From WHSW01 sp963749365 (GTDB lineage Bacteria; Actinomycetota; Thermoleophilia; Solirubrobacterales; 70-9), in assembly GCA_963749365.1 (NCBI GenBank), contig CAVVME010000003.1:682001-746000 (forward strand): 64,000 bases of DNA. Direction: 5' to 3'. The notes under the pieces are model-generated. The model did no database searches. It was not told the origin of the DNA and was given only the letters and a program-made list of their open reading frames with translations. Shown here piece after piece: positions 31,709 through 39,905 of this stretch. A program made the position numbers and the translations under genes. How positions within the stretch are numbered: the stretch's first letter is position 1; every line of letters begins with the position of its first letter.

Positions 31709-32176
31709 CTACCGAACTTCGGCCGGCTCCTCTTCGCGCCCGGCGAGCCGGTCGCGGCCGCGCTGTACGGCGCTGAGGAACTTCTCCAGATTGACCTCCA
31801 GGGTGGAGAGGATCTCGTCGGCGTAGTCCTCGGCGCCGAGGCGGATCGAGCGCTCGGTTTCGCGGGCGTCCTCGATGATCTCCTCGGCGGCGCGCTCTGC
31901 CTGCTTGTAGACCTCTTCGTCTGAGATCAGGCGCTCCTGCTGCTCGCGCGCCTCCTTTACCACCCGCTCTGCCTCGCGCTTTGCCTCGGCGAGCATCTCC
32001 TGGCGCTCCTTGACGATCCAGCGCGCCTGCTTGATCTCCTCGGGGATCGTCGCGCGCATCTGATCGAGCAGGTCATAGATCTCCTCGCGGTCGACCCGCA
32101 CCTGGTCGGTGAGCGGCACCGGCCGGGCGTTGTGGATCAGGTCATCGAGTTTGTCTATGAGGACCAGGACGTCCAT
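31709..32176 (-). CDS. SepIVA/DivIVA-like coiled-coil protein
   Basis: The 155-residue protein begins MDVLVLIDKLDDLIHNARPV and is then almost wholly helical and charged (IKQARWIVKERQEMLAEAKR, EQQERLISDEEVYKQAER), typical of a DivIVA-like coiled coil. In mycobacteria, SepIVA, needed for septation, is encoded beside the DUF177-rnc genes. Here the gene is near coaD and not far from DUF177-rpmF-rnc, so SepIVA-like is inferred from composition, start motif and location. ATP-synthase-b-like coiled coils are the alternative. Confidence 0.7.
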   Translation of the reverse strand: MDVLVLIDKLDDLIHNARPVPLTDQVRVDREEIYDLLDQMRATIPEEIKQARWIVKERQEMLAEAKREAERVVKEAREQQERLISDEEVYKQAERAAEEIIEDARETERSIRLGAEDYADEILSTLEVNLEKFLSAVQRGRDRLAGREEEPAEVR

Positions 32177-32296
32177 CAGAAGTTCAGGAAGCTTACGGGG
32201 CCGCGCACGGAACGGCTGCTAGGGGCCGTTTTCGGCGCTCCATTGCAAGCTCCTGCCCACGACTCAGCGATGCCGGAAGCGAGAATAGCGCGAGGC

Positions 32297-32800
32297 CTAA
32301 TCGCGGCGCGCGCGGCGGGCCAGCGCGGCTGCCACCGGGGCCGGGACGAGATCGCCGACGTCGCCGCCGAAGGTCGCCATCTCCTTCACCCCGGTCGAGG
32401 AGAGAAAGCTGTAGTCGGGGGAGGCGAAGACGTAGACCGACTCGACGTCCGGCGCGAGCTTGCGGTTGAGCTGGTTCATCTCGAGCTCGTACTCGAAGTC
32501 CGAGATCGCCCGCAGGCCCTTGACGATCACCGTTGCCTTGCGCTCGCGGGCGAAGTCGACGAGCAGGTTGGTGAACACCTCGACCTCGACATTGTCGATC
32601 CCGAGCTCGGCGACCGCGTCGACGATGAACTGGCACCGCTCCTCGGCGCTGAACATCGACTCCGACTTGCGGATCCCCTGGCCGACGACGCCGACGATCA
32701 CCCGGTCGAAGACGCGCGCGGCGCGGCCGATGATGTCGAGATGCCCGTTGGTGACCGGGTCGTAGCTGCCCGGGCAGATCGCGATCCCGCCGTTGGTCAT
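32297..32800 (-). CDS. coaD: Phosphopantetheine adenylyltransferase
   Basis: CoaD makes dephospho-CoA from 4'-phosphopantetheine and ATP. The 167-residue product has the nucleotidyltransferase signature CPGSYDPVTNGHLDIIGRAA (TxGH-like T-N-G-H), VKGLRAISDFEYELEMNQLN, and SPDYSFLSSTGVKEMATFGG. ATG 32800 overlaps the rsmD stop by 4 nt; the longer reading has no homology. Confidence 0.94.
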   Translation of the reverse strand: MTNGGIAICPGSYDPVTNGHLDIIGRAARVFDRVIVGVVGQGIRKSESMFSAEERCQFIVDAVAELGIDNVEVEVFTNLLVDFARERKATVIVKGLRAISDFEYELEMNQLNRKLAPDVESVYVFASPDYSFLSSTGVKEMATFGGDVGDLVPAPVAAALARRARRD

Positions 32801-33333
32801 CGGTTCACCTGGACGCGGATCAGCGCCTCGCCGATCCGGCGCTCGTTGAGCAGGGTCATCCCGGGCGCCTCGAGCTCGAGCGGGCGACGGGCCGAGCACT
32901 CGATCGCCAGCCGGGCGCGGCGCGCCAGGCGTGGCGGAAGGTGTTGCGAGAGCTCGGGCTCAAGGCGGTCGGCGAGTCTATACGGCGGGTCGCAGAGGAT
33001 CAGTCCGAACCGCTGCTCGGTCGAGCGCAGATAGCGGATCGCGTCCGAGCGGACGACCTCGCAGCGGTTGGCGAGCCCCAGCGCTTCGACATTGCGCCGC
33101 GCCAGGGCGGGGGCCTTGTCGACCAGCACGGCGGAGTCGGCGCCGCGCGAGAGCGCCTCGATCGCGAGCGCCCCGGTGCCGCAGAAGAGGTCGAGCACGA
33201 GCAGGTCCGAGACGTCTCCGAGCAGGGCGAAGAGCGTCTCGCGGGCGCGGTCCGACGTCGGCCTCAGCTCCCGAGAGCGGTTCGGGGGCGACGCGAGGCG
33301 CCGGCCGCCGAGCCGGCCGCCGATCACTCTCAT
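32797..33333 (-). CDS. rsmD: 16S rRNA (guanine-966-N2)-methyltransferase
   Basis: The 178-residue Rossmann methyltransferase starts MRVIGGRLGGRRLASP. It has RPTSDRARETLFALLGD, the AdoMet-binding LDLFCGTGALAIEALSRGA, and the catalytic DPPY motif (LILCDPPYRLADRL). It is coupled to coaD (4-nt overlap) and recG (4-nt overlap), a common recG-rsmD-coaD order. Confidence 0.93.
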   Translation of the reverse strand: MRVIGGRLGGRRLASPPNRSRELRPTSDRARETLFALLGDVSDLLVLDLFCGTGALAIEALSRGADSAVLVDKAPALARRNVEALGLANRCEVVRSDAIRYLRSTEQRFGLILCDPPYRLADRLEPELSQHLPPRLARRARLAIECSARRPLELEAPGMTLLNERRIGEALIRVQVNR

Positions 33334-35528
33334 GCCCGCATCCGCTCGTCGCCGAAGCGCTCCGCGGCGGCGTCGACCAGCGGCCCGAGGGCCGGATCGC
33401 GCAGGTCGCCGTGGCGCCGCAGCATCGCGATCAGCTCGGATCGCGCCGCGGCGAGCAGCCCGGCGTCGCCGGGGAGCTCGGCGATCCGGAACCGGGGCAG
33501 ACCGTGCTGGCGGGTCCCGAGCAGCTCGCCCTCACCACGTAGCGCCAGGTCCACCTCGGCGAGCTCGAAGCCGTCCGCGGTCGCGGCGATCGCCTCCATC
33601 CGCCGTGCCGCCGCCTCGGACTCCGGATCGGCGAAGAGGATGCAGTGGCTCTCATGCTCCCCCCGACCGACCCGGCCGCGGAGCTGATGGAGCTGGGAGA
33701 GTCCGAAGCGCTCCGCGCCCTCGATCAGCATCACGCTCGCGTTCGCGACGTCGATCCCGACCTCGATCACGCTCGTCGCGACGAGCACCTGCGTGCGGCC
33801 GGTCGCGAAGGCGGCCATCGCCTCGGACTTCTCCGCCGAGGTCATCTGGCCGTGCAGCAAACCGACCTCGAAGCCGTCGAGCTCGGCACCCCGAAGCCGC
33901 TCGGCCTCTGCCCCCGCGGCCTTTGCCTGCAGCTTCTCCGAGTCCTCGACCAGTGGGCAGACCACATATGCCTGGCGGCCTTCGCGCAAGCGGGCGCGGA
34001 TGAACTCGTAGGCGCCGGCGCGCTTCTCCTCGCCCACGACCCAGGTCCTGACCGGCCGCCGTCCGGCGGGCAGTTCGCGGATCGTGGTCGCGTCGAGGTC
34101 CCCGTAGGCGGTCAGGGACAGGGTGCGCGGGATCGGGGTCGCGGTCATGTGCAGGACGTGCGGCGCGCTCGCCCCGGGACCCTTGGCGTCCAGCGCTGCG
34201 CGCTGGGTGACGCCGAAGCGGTGCTGCTCGTCGACGACGCAGACCGCGAGGCCGGCGAACTCGACGTCGGGCTCGATCAGCGCGTGGGTGCCGACGACGA
34301 GCCCGAGCTCGCCGCCCGCCAACCGCGCCAACGCCTCGCGCCGGCGCGCCCCTGGGGTCGCCCCGGTGAGCAGTGCGAACCCGACCGGCTCGCGAGCGAG
34401 CAGCCGGTCGAGAGTCGCCGCGTGCTGCTCGGCCAGGGTCTCGGTCGGCGCCATCAGCGCCGCCTGGTGGCCCGACTCGACCGCGCGCAGCATCGCGTAC
34501 AGGGCGCAGACCGTCTTCCCCGAGCCGACCTCGCCCATCAACAGCCGCTGCATCGGCCGGCCCGAGTCGAGGTCGCGGTCGAGATCGGCGAGCGCGGCGC
34601 GCTGGTCGGCGGTCAGCTCGAAGGGCAGCGAGTCGAGCCAGCGTCGCGCCAGTCCGGCCCCCGCGGGCGCGCCGATCAGGATCCCCGGCCGCGAGTCGCG
34701 ACGCTCGCGGCGCCGGGTCGCGAGCACGACCTGGTGCAGAAGCAACTCCTCGAGCGCCAGTCGCTCGCGCGCGAGGGCCGCCTGCTCGCCGTCGGCGGGG
34801 AAGTGAAGCGCCCGCAGGGCGTCGGCTTCGCCCGGCAGCCGCCGGCGTGCCCGCAGCTCCGCCGGCAACGGCTCGAGCGCCAGCGTCGCTGCCTCGATCG
34901 CCTGGTGTGCCCACTCCCGGATCCGGTTCGGGCGCAGCGCATCGGAGGCCGGGTGGACGGCGACGAGCCCGGTCGTGTGGATGCCGCTGGCCGAGTCCGG
35001 CGCCTGGTCGGTGAGGATCTCGTGCGCCTCGACCCGGAAGTCGCCGCGACGCTCGAGCTTGCCGCTGAGCAGCAGCTCGACACCGGCTTGCAGCCGCTCG
35101 GCAAGCCAGGCCTGGTTGAACCAGATCGCCTTCAACGGCCCGCTCGCGTCGGCGACGTTGGCCTCGACGATCCGCAATCTACGGTTGCGGGTCGGGCGGA
35201 CCCGCGCCGAGCGCACGGCGACGAGCACCGTGGCGCGCTCGCCGATCCGCAGCTCGGCGACCTCGCGGACCTCGGAGCGGTCGCGGTAGCCGTGTGGCGC
35301 GTGGCGGAGCAGGTCACCGACGTCGGCGATCCCGAGCCCCGCCGCGGCGGCGGCGAGCTTCGGCCCGACCCCGCGCAGCGACGTGAGCGGGGCCGCGAGC
35401 AGGCTCGGCCGGGGCCGGGTCCGCAGCGGCGCCCGGCGCAGCTGCTCGCGATCGAGCGCCGCGCCGCTGCCGAGCGCCCGCGGCGGCTCGGCCTCGACCG
35501 CAGGTTCCGCGACCGCGACCTCGCTCAT
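33330..35528 (-). CDS. recG: ATP-dependent DNA helicase RecG
   Basis: RecG remodels stalled replication forks. The 732-residue protein has an N-terminal OB/wedge domain (RIGERATVLVAVRSARVRPT, VEANVADASGPLKAIWFNQA), motif I LLMGEVGSGKTVCALYA, motif II VVDEQHRFGVTQR, TATPIPRTLSLTAYGDLD, VIEVGIDVANASVMLIEGAE, and the QLRGRVGRGE motif. A TRG-type C-terminus follows. Length is slightly above E. coli RecG. It is the head of recG-rsmD-coaD. Confidence 0.94.
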   Translation of the reverse strand: MSEVAVAEPAVEAEPPRALGSGAALDREQLRRAPLRTRPRPSLLAAPLTSLRGVGPKLAAAAAGLGIADVGDLLRHAPHGYRDRSEVREVAELRIGERATVLVAVRSARVRPTRNRRLRIVEANVADASGPLKAIWFNQAWLAERLQAGVELLLSGKLERRGDFRVEAHEILTDQAPDSASGIHTTGLVAVHPASDALRPNRIREWAHQAIEAATLALEPLPAELRARRRLPGEADALRALHFPADGEQAALARERLALEELLLHQVVLATRRRERRDSRPGILIGAPAGAGLARRWLDSLPFELTADQRAALADLDRDLDSGRPMQRLLMGEVGSGKTVCALYAMLRAVESGHQAALMAPTETLAEQHAATLDRLLAREPVGFALLTGATPGARRREALARLAGGELGLVVGTHALIEPDVEFAGLAVCVVDEQHRFGVTQRAALDAKGPGASAPHVLHMTATPIPRTLSLTAYGDLDATTIRELPAGRRPVRTWVVGEEKRAGAYEFIRARLREGRQAYVVCPLVEDSEKLQAKAAGAEAERLRGAELDGFEVGLLHGQMTSAEKSEAMAAFATGRTQVLVATSVIEVGIDVANASVMLIEGAERFGLSQLHQLRGRVGRGEHESHCILFADPESEAAARRMEAIAATADGFELAEVDLALRGEGELLGTRQHGLPRFRIAELPGDAGLLAAARSELIAMLRRHGDLRDPALGPLVDAAAERFGDERMRA

Positions 35529-35539
35529 CGCCGCAAGGG

Positions 35540-35545
35540 TAGGCT
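35540..35545 (+). promoter_or_regulatory. Candidate -10 (TAGGCT) for the RidA gene
   Basis: TAGGCT lies 9 nt before ATG 35555. The 9-nt spacer GCGCGGGAG closely resembles that of the SnoaL cassette. Confidence 0.4.
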
Positions 35546-35554
35546 GCGCGGGAG

Positions 35555-36031
35555 ATGGGACGGATCGAGGACAGGCTCTCCGAGCTCGAGCTCGAGCTGC
35601 CGGCCCCGTTCGCCCCGCCCCCGGGGGTCGAGTTCCCGTTCGACCTGGTCAAGGTCCACGGTGGACTCGGATACGTCTCGGGCCATCTCCCGGTCGACGG
35701 GGCCGAGGTGCTGGTCTCGGGCCGGGTTGGCGACGGGCTCACGGTCGAGCAGGGATACGAGGCCGCGCGCCTGGTCGGGCTCTCGATCTTCGCCTCGCTC
35801 GCGGCGACGATCGGCGAGCTCGACCGAGTGACCGGCTGGGTGAAGGCGCTCGGGCTCGTCCAGTGCGCACCCGGCTTCGACAAGCCGCCGGCGGTGATCA
35901 ACGGGTTCACCGATCTCGTGCTCGAGGTCTGGGGCCCGGACGCCGGCCGTCATGCCCGCTCGGCGATCGGTGCCGACCAGCTCCCGTTCGACGTCCCGGT
36001 CGAGATCGAGGCGGTGGTCGAGATCTCGTGA
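35555..36031 (+). CDS. RidA/YjgF-family protein
   Basis: A 158-residue RidA-like protein of the longer (about 150-residue) subfamily. It has LVKVHGGLGYVSGHLPVDG, GYEAARLVGLSIFASLAAT, LDRVTGWVKALGLVQCAPGF, and KPPAVINGFTDLVLEVWGPD near the C-terminus, followed by RSAIGADQLPFDVPVEIEAV, matching the family trimer-interface Arg and Glu positions. RidA proteins hydrolyse reactive enamines/imines. The substrate is not known here. Confidence 0.88.
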   Translation: MGRIEDRLSELELELPAPFAPPPGVEFPFDLVKVHGGLGYVSGHLPVDGAEVLVSGRVGDGLTVEQGYEAARLVGLSIFASLAATIGELDRVTGWVKALGLVQCAPGFDKPPAVINGFTDLVLEVWGPDAGRHARSAIGADQLPFDVPVEIEAVVEIS

Positions 36032-36055
36032 GTCGGTTCCCGAGCGGGCGCTGAG

Positions 36056-36823
36056 TCAGGCCGCCGGCTTGCGGTGCCGGGCGTAGATCTCTCTGATCCA
36101 GCGGGCGCCTCGACGTTCGCGCAGCGGGGCGAAGAACTCGTCCAGGCGCGCCGGCGGATCGGGCAGCGACGGCCCCTGAGGCGGGTTGACGAGCGGGTAG
36201 AAGAGCGAGGCTGCGGTCAGGTCGGCGACCGAGAACGTCCCGCCGGCGAGGTAGCCGCCGTCGACGCGCTCGAGCTCGGCGTCGAGGCGGTCGAGGGCGG
36301 CGACGATCTTCGTCCGCGCCGCCGCTGCGGCGTCCTCGCCGGCGACTCGGAAGCGCAGCTGCACATAGGCCGAGCCGAATCGCCCGGCGGCGGCGCGGAC
36401 GGGCCCGACGCCGCTGAGCGGCCCGGGGAGCATCGAGCGGCCGAGCTCCGCCATCCGATCGGCGTCGGTTCGCAGCTCGTGCCAGGCGAGCAGCCGGATG
36501 TGGGGACCAAGCTCTTCGTCGAAGAACTCCTCCAGCTCGAGCGCCCGGGCCCGCTCCGCAGGGTCGGACGGGTACAGGGGCGGATCCGCAAAGCGCTGCT
36601 CGAGCGCCGCGATGATCGCGGTCGAGTCGCCCACGTTCCGGCCCTCGAGCCCGAGCACGGGGAAGGTCTTCTGGGCGCCGCGGGTGAGCCAGAGCGCGAT
36701 CGCCATGTGAGCGCCGGGGATCAGGGCGTGCCGTTGGTGCTCGACGCGCTTGTGGGCGAGCGCCCAACGCGCCTTCTCGCTGTAGTGCGAGACGGGTATG
36801 TGCCAAAGCACCGGCTCGCTCAT
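36056..36823 (-). CDS. Glutathione-S-transferase-like protein
   Basis: The 255-residue product begins EPVLWHIPVSHYSEKARWAL, a thioredoxin-fold GST N-terminus. RNVGDSTAIIAALEQRF (the D/E-S substrate-binding turn) and a helical GST-C domain (GTFSVADLTAASLFYPLVNP) follow. Glutathione is rare in actinobacteria, so another thiol or a structural role is possible. Its ATG overlaps the stop of the upstream gene by 4 nt, so the two are coupled. Confidence 0.8.
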   Translation of the reverse strand: MSEPVLWHIPVSHYSEKARWALAHKRVEHQRHALIPGAHMAIALWLTRGAQKTFPVLGLEGRNVGDSTAIIAALEQRFADPPLYPSDPAERARALELEEFFDEELGPHIRLLAWHELRTDADRMAELGRSMLPGPLSGVGPVRAAAGRFGSAYVQLRFRVAGEDAAAAARTKIVAALDRLDAELERVDGGYLAGGTFSVADLTAASLFYPLVNPPQGPSLPDPPARLDEFFAPLRERRGARWIREIYARHRKPAA

Positions 36824-37560
36824 CCGACTTCGAGCTCCGAGATCCCGAGCGAGACCAGGGTCGGGCCCGCCAGCACCCGATCGCCAGGCCCGCGTGGTCG
36901 CACCCAGCGCCTGGTCGGGAACACCAGCCCACCGGCCTCGACGTGCCCGGCGCACATGTGCGCGGCCCGCGCCCAGCCTCCGACGACCTCGGCGACGTAG
37001 TCGTGGCGGCGCAAGAGGCCGCCCTCGTCGAAGTAGAAGACCTGCGCTGGCGAGTGGGTGTCGAGGCCGGGCCGGAAGTCCGCGGCAAGCCGCCGCCAGC
37101 GCCCTTCGCCCACGTCCCAGGGCTCGAGCTCGCGTGTGCGCACTTCCTCGCTGGCGAGCAGGTACGGCGTGTTGAGGTAGTTCCAGAGCGCGTAGCCGGC
37201 GAAGTAGATGGCGTCGAGCGCGTCCCAGCGCAGGTTGCGGCGCAGGCCGGCGCGACCGAAGAACCACGACCGGGGATCCGACCGCGACTCGATCAGCTCG
37301 CCGGCGTCGGTCTCGATCCGCGCCTCGCCGCGATCGAAGACGCCCCGTCGCCCGGGGCTCGGGAACGGCGTCGCGGTGGCGCGCGCCGTCCCGACCTCGG
37401 CCTCGATCCTGTAGTCGGCGCGACCCCGGCCGGGAAACCGGGTCCGGACCAGAAGGCCGCCGGAGCGGATCCGGGCGCCGATGCGCTTCGCCGCCGCCCA
37501 GCGCTCGCGACCACCGTGGGCCTCGAACACCTGGTCGAGCAAGGCCGCCATCACCGCCAC
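36820..37560 (-). CDS. Protein of unknown function, coupled to the GST-like gene
   Basis: The 246-residue protein starts with two candidate methionines (MAVMAALLDQVFEAHGGRER). It is rich in beta-strand patterns (IGARIRSGGLLVRTRFPG, ADYRIEAEVGTARA) and contains SWFFGRAGLRRNLRWDALD and VFYFDEGGLLRRHDYVAEVV. The wording recalls LolA/LppX-like lipid-binding beta proteins, but there is no signal peptide, so the call stays open. A 4-nt overlap with the GST-like gene suggests a shared role. Confidence 0.6.
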   Translation of the reverse strand: MAVMAALLDQVFEAHGGRERWAAAKRIGARIRSGGLLVRTRFPGRGRADYRIEAEVGTARATATPFPSPGRRGVFDRGEARIETDAGELIESRSDPRSWFFGRAGLRRNLRWDALDAIYFAGYALWNYLNTPYLLASEEVRTRELEPWDVGEGRWRRLAADFRPGLDTHSPAQVFYFDEGGLLRRHDYVAEVVGGWARAAHMCAGHVEAGGLVFPTRRWVRPRGPGDRVLAGPTLVSLGISELEVG

Positions 37561-37567
37561 CCTACGG

Positions 37568-39190
37568 CTACTGCGCGGCGATCAGCCAGGAGTAGTTCGG
37601 CGTCCCGCCGCGGTGCAGCTCGATCTCGATCCCGTCGGAGAGACCGAGCTCGAGCTCGCCGAGCGGGATCGACGACTCCGCGCCCTCGATCACGGTGACG
37701 ATCTCGGCGCCCTCGGCGAGCCGGGCGACCGTCTCGAGCAGGGTCGAGCCGGCGCCGCCCCAGGCGACCAGCTGATCGCCGGCGAACCCGACCGCATCGC
37801 CGCGACGAAACCTGCCCTCCGAATCGTCGCGGGCCGCGGGCGCCACGGCCCCGACACGGACGCCTGCGAGCGCGGCTTGCAGCCGCTCCCCGTTCGCCGC
37901 CGCGCCCTGGCGGGGATCGAACTCGACCAGTGCCACAAGCCCTGCCTGCTGGGCCTCGCAGTTGACCACGGTGACCGGCTTGGCCGCCAGCCGCGCCGCC
38001 TCATCGGCGGCCATCAGCACGTCGGCGGAGTTGGGCAACAGGACGACCTCGGCGGCCGGACAGGCGTCGATCCCCTCGAGCAGGTCCTTGGTCGGCGGGT
38101 TGAGGGTCGGGCCGCCGTCGACGGCGAGCGCGCCGAGCTGCTCGTACAGGGACCGCAATCCGTCCCCGCTGGTGACCGCGACGACCGCCGCGATCCCGTC
38201 GCCGAGCCGCGCTCGCTGCCCGGCGACCTGCTCGTGCATGTCAGCGATGTCCTCGCGCTCGACGCGGCCCGCGGCGGCGAACAGCGCCTTCGCCGAATCG
38301 GGGTCGTCGGTGTGTACGTGCACCTTCAGCGTCGCCTCGTCGCCGACGACGAGGACCGAGTCGCCGAGTCGCTCGAGATCGCCGATGAACGCGTCGTGGT
38401 CGAGGCGTTCGCCGATGACGATGAAGTTGGTGCAGAAGCGAAAGCGCGAATCGACGTGATGGACGTCGTCGATCCGCGCCGCCGCGTAGTGCGGGATCTC
38501 GGGCAGGCTGACCGCCTCGCCGGCGAGGCCGGCGACCATGCCGCGGATGATCACGACCAGGCCGAGCGCGCCGGCGTCGACGACACCGGCCTCGGCGAGC
38601 ACGTCGAGCTGCTCGGGCGTGTGGCGGACCGCCTCCTCGCCGACGAACAGCGCCGTCGCCATCATCTCGGCGAGGAGCGCGTTCTGCTCGTCGTCGGTGG
38701 CGTCCGGCTCCAGCCGCAGCCAGTGCGAGCGGCGCTCGCTGACCGCATCGGCCATCGCCCGGATCACGGTCAGCATCGTGCCCTCGGCGGGCTCGCGCAC
38801 CGACGCGTAGGCGGCGTCGCTGGCGTGGCGAAGCGCGACCTCGATCAGTTCGGGGTCGATCAGGCGACCGGGCGGCGTCGCCACCTTCTCGGCCAGGCCG
38901 CGGACGATCTGGCTCAGGATCACGCCCGAGTTGCCGCGCGCGCCCATCAGCGCCGCGCGAGCGACCGCGCGCACGATCTCGGGCCGGGCAGGGTCGCCGT
39001 CGCCCTCGCGCTCGAGCCGATCGAGCTCCTCGAGCACGTAGCGCATCGTCAGCGCCATGTTGTCGCCCGTGTCGCCGTCGGCGACCGGGAACACGTTGAG
39101 GTCGTTGATCTCCTGCCGGCGCGCCTCGAGGTGCGTCAGCGCGACGCCGACGATCTGGCGAAAGCGATGGACGGAGGGGTCGGCAGCCAC
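37568..39190 (-). CDS. DAK2-domain (YloV/FakA-like) protein
   Basis: The 540-residue protein has an N-terminal DAK phosphatase/kinase (DhaL-like) domain: NDLNVFPVADGDTGDNMALT (about 28-47) binds Mg-ATP through its Asp residues, followed by ALMGARGNSGVILSQIVRGL. The C-terminal DegV-like/YloV region follows. FakA phosphorylates fatty acids bound to FakB in Gram-positives. No FakB is present in the window. The start is GTG 39190. The gene lies just downstream of rpmB, its usual partner. Confidence 0.88.
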   Translation of the reverse strand: MAADPSVHRFRQIVGVALTHLEARRQEINDLNVFPVADGDTGDNMALTMRYVLEELDRLEREGDGDPARPEIVRAVARAALMGARGNSGVILSQIVRGLAEKVATPPGRLIDPELIEVALRHASDAAYASVREPAEGTMLTVIRAMADAVSERRSHWLRLEPDATDDEQNALLAEMMATALFVGEEAVRHTPEQLDVLAEAGVVDAGALGLVVIIRGMVAGLAGEAVSLPEIPHYAAARIDDVHHVDSRFRFCTNFIVIGERLDHDAFIGDLERLGDSVLVVGDEATLKVHVHTDDPDSAKALFAAAGRVEREDIADMHEQVAGQRARLGDGIAAVVAVTSGDGLRSLYEQLGALAVDGGPTLNPPTKDLLEGIDACPAAEVVLLPNSADVLMAADEAARLAAKPVTVVNCEAQQAGLVALVEFDPRQGAAANGERLQAALAGVRVGAVAPAARDDSEGRFRRGDAVGFAGDQLVAWGGAGSTLLETVARLAEGAEIVTVIEGAESSIPLGELELGLSDGIEIELHRGGTPNYSWLIAAQ

Positions 39191-39246
39191 GACGAAGGCA
39201 GCCTACGCAGTGACTCGGCCCGAGAGCGAACCGGCGCCCCCGGACG

Positions 39247-39438
39247 CTATACGTGCTTCTGGACCTTGTTCGACTTCAGGCAGCGGGTGCAGACGTAGAC
39301 CCGGCGTGGGCGGCCACCGTCGTCGATCCGCACCTTCTGCAGGTTCGGGTTGAAGCGGCGCCGGGTGGCGACCATCGAGTGGCTGCGCGAGTTGCCGAAC
39401 GAGGGACCCTTGCCGCAGCTGTGGCAGACCTTGGCCAT
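39247..39438 (-). CDS. rpmB: 50S ribosomal protein L28
   Basis: The 63-residue product reads MAKVCHSCGKGPSFGNSRSH and ends VYVCTRCLKSNKVQKHV, with two Cys pairs (CHSC and CTRC), so a zinc-binding form of L28. A TACCAT box 10 nt upstream of the ATG suggests a leaderless transcript. Confidence 0.94.
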   Translation of the reverse strand: MAKVCHSCGKGPSFGNSRSHSMVATRRRFNPNLQKVRIDDGGRPRRVYVCTRCLKSNKVQKHV

Positions 39439-39448
39439 CGGACGCAGG

Positions 39449-39454
39449 ATGGTA
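39449..39454 (-). promoter_or_regulatory. Candidate -10 (TACCAT) for rpmB
   Basis: TACCAT, 10 nt, then ATG. It matches the box before rpmF. It overlaps the ribH 3' region by position only. Confidence 0.45.
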
Positions 39455-39458
39455 GCGC

Positions 39459-39905
39459 TCAGAAGCTCGAGCGAAGCTCGGCCATCCGGAGCACCGCGAG
39501 CGCCGCGTTGCGACCCTGATCGCGCTTGTCGCCGCCCGCGCGCGCCTCGGCCTGCTCCCGGGTATCGCTGGTGATCAGGCCGAATGCGCACGGCACGCCC
39601 GTCCGCAGCGCGACGTCCTGGATCCCACGCGCGGCCTCGGCGCAGACGAGGTCGTAGTGATCGGTCTCGCCGCGGATCACGACCCCGAGGCATGCGACCC
39701 CGCCGAAGCGCCCCGACTCCGCGCAGAGCTTCGCCGCCAACGGCAGCTCGAAGGCGCCCGGCACCTCGTAGGTGTGCAGCGAGGCGGCGCTGACACCGTG
39801 CTCGTCGAACGCCTCGGTGGCGCCGTTGACGAGTCGGGTGGCGAGATCCTCATAGAAGGTCGCGACGCAGATCGCGAACTCAGTCACCGCCACCTCTACG
39901 GTCAC
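39459..39905 (-). CDS. ribH: 6,7-dimethyl-8-ribityllumazine synthase
   Basis: RibH condenses the ribityl pyrimidine with dihydroxybutanone phosphate in riboflavin synthesis. Motifs: FAICVATFYEDLATRLVNGA, HTYEVPGAFELPLAAKLC, LGVVIRGETDHYDLVCAEAA (catalytic His in the loop), and PCAFGLITSDTREQAEARAG. Two GTG starts are possible: 39905 (26-nt overlap with ribBA) or 39887 (8-nt overlap). The domain begins only two residues after the second, so 39887 is as likely. Confidence 0.92.
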   Translation of the reverse strand: MTVEVAVTEFAICVATFYEDLATRLVNGATEAFDEHGVSAASLHTYEVPGAFELPLAAKLCAESGRFGGVACLGVVIRGETDHYDLVCAEAARGIQDVALRTGVPCAFGLITSDTREQAEARAGGDKRDQGRNAALAVLRMAELRSSF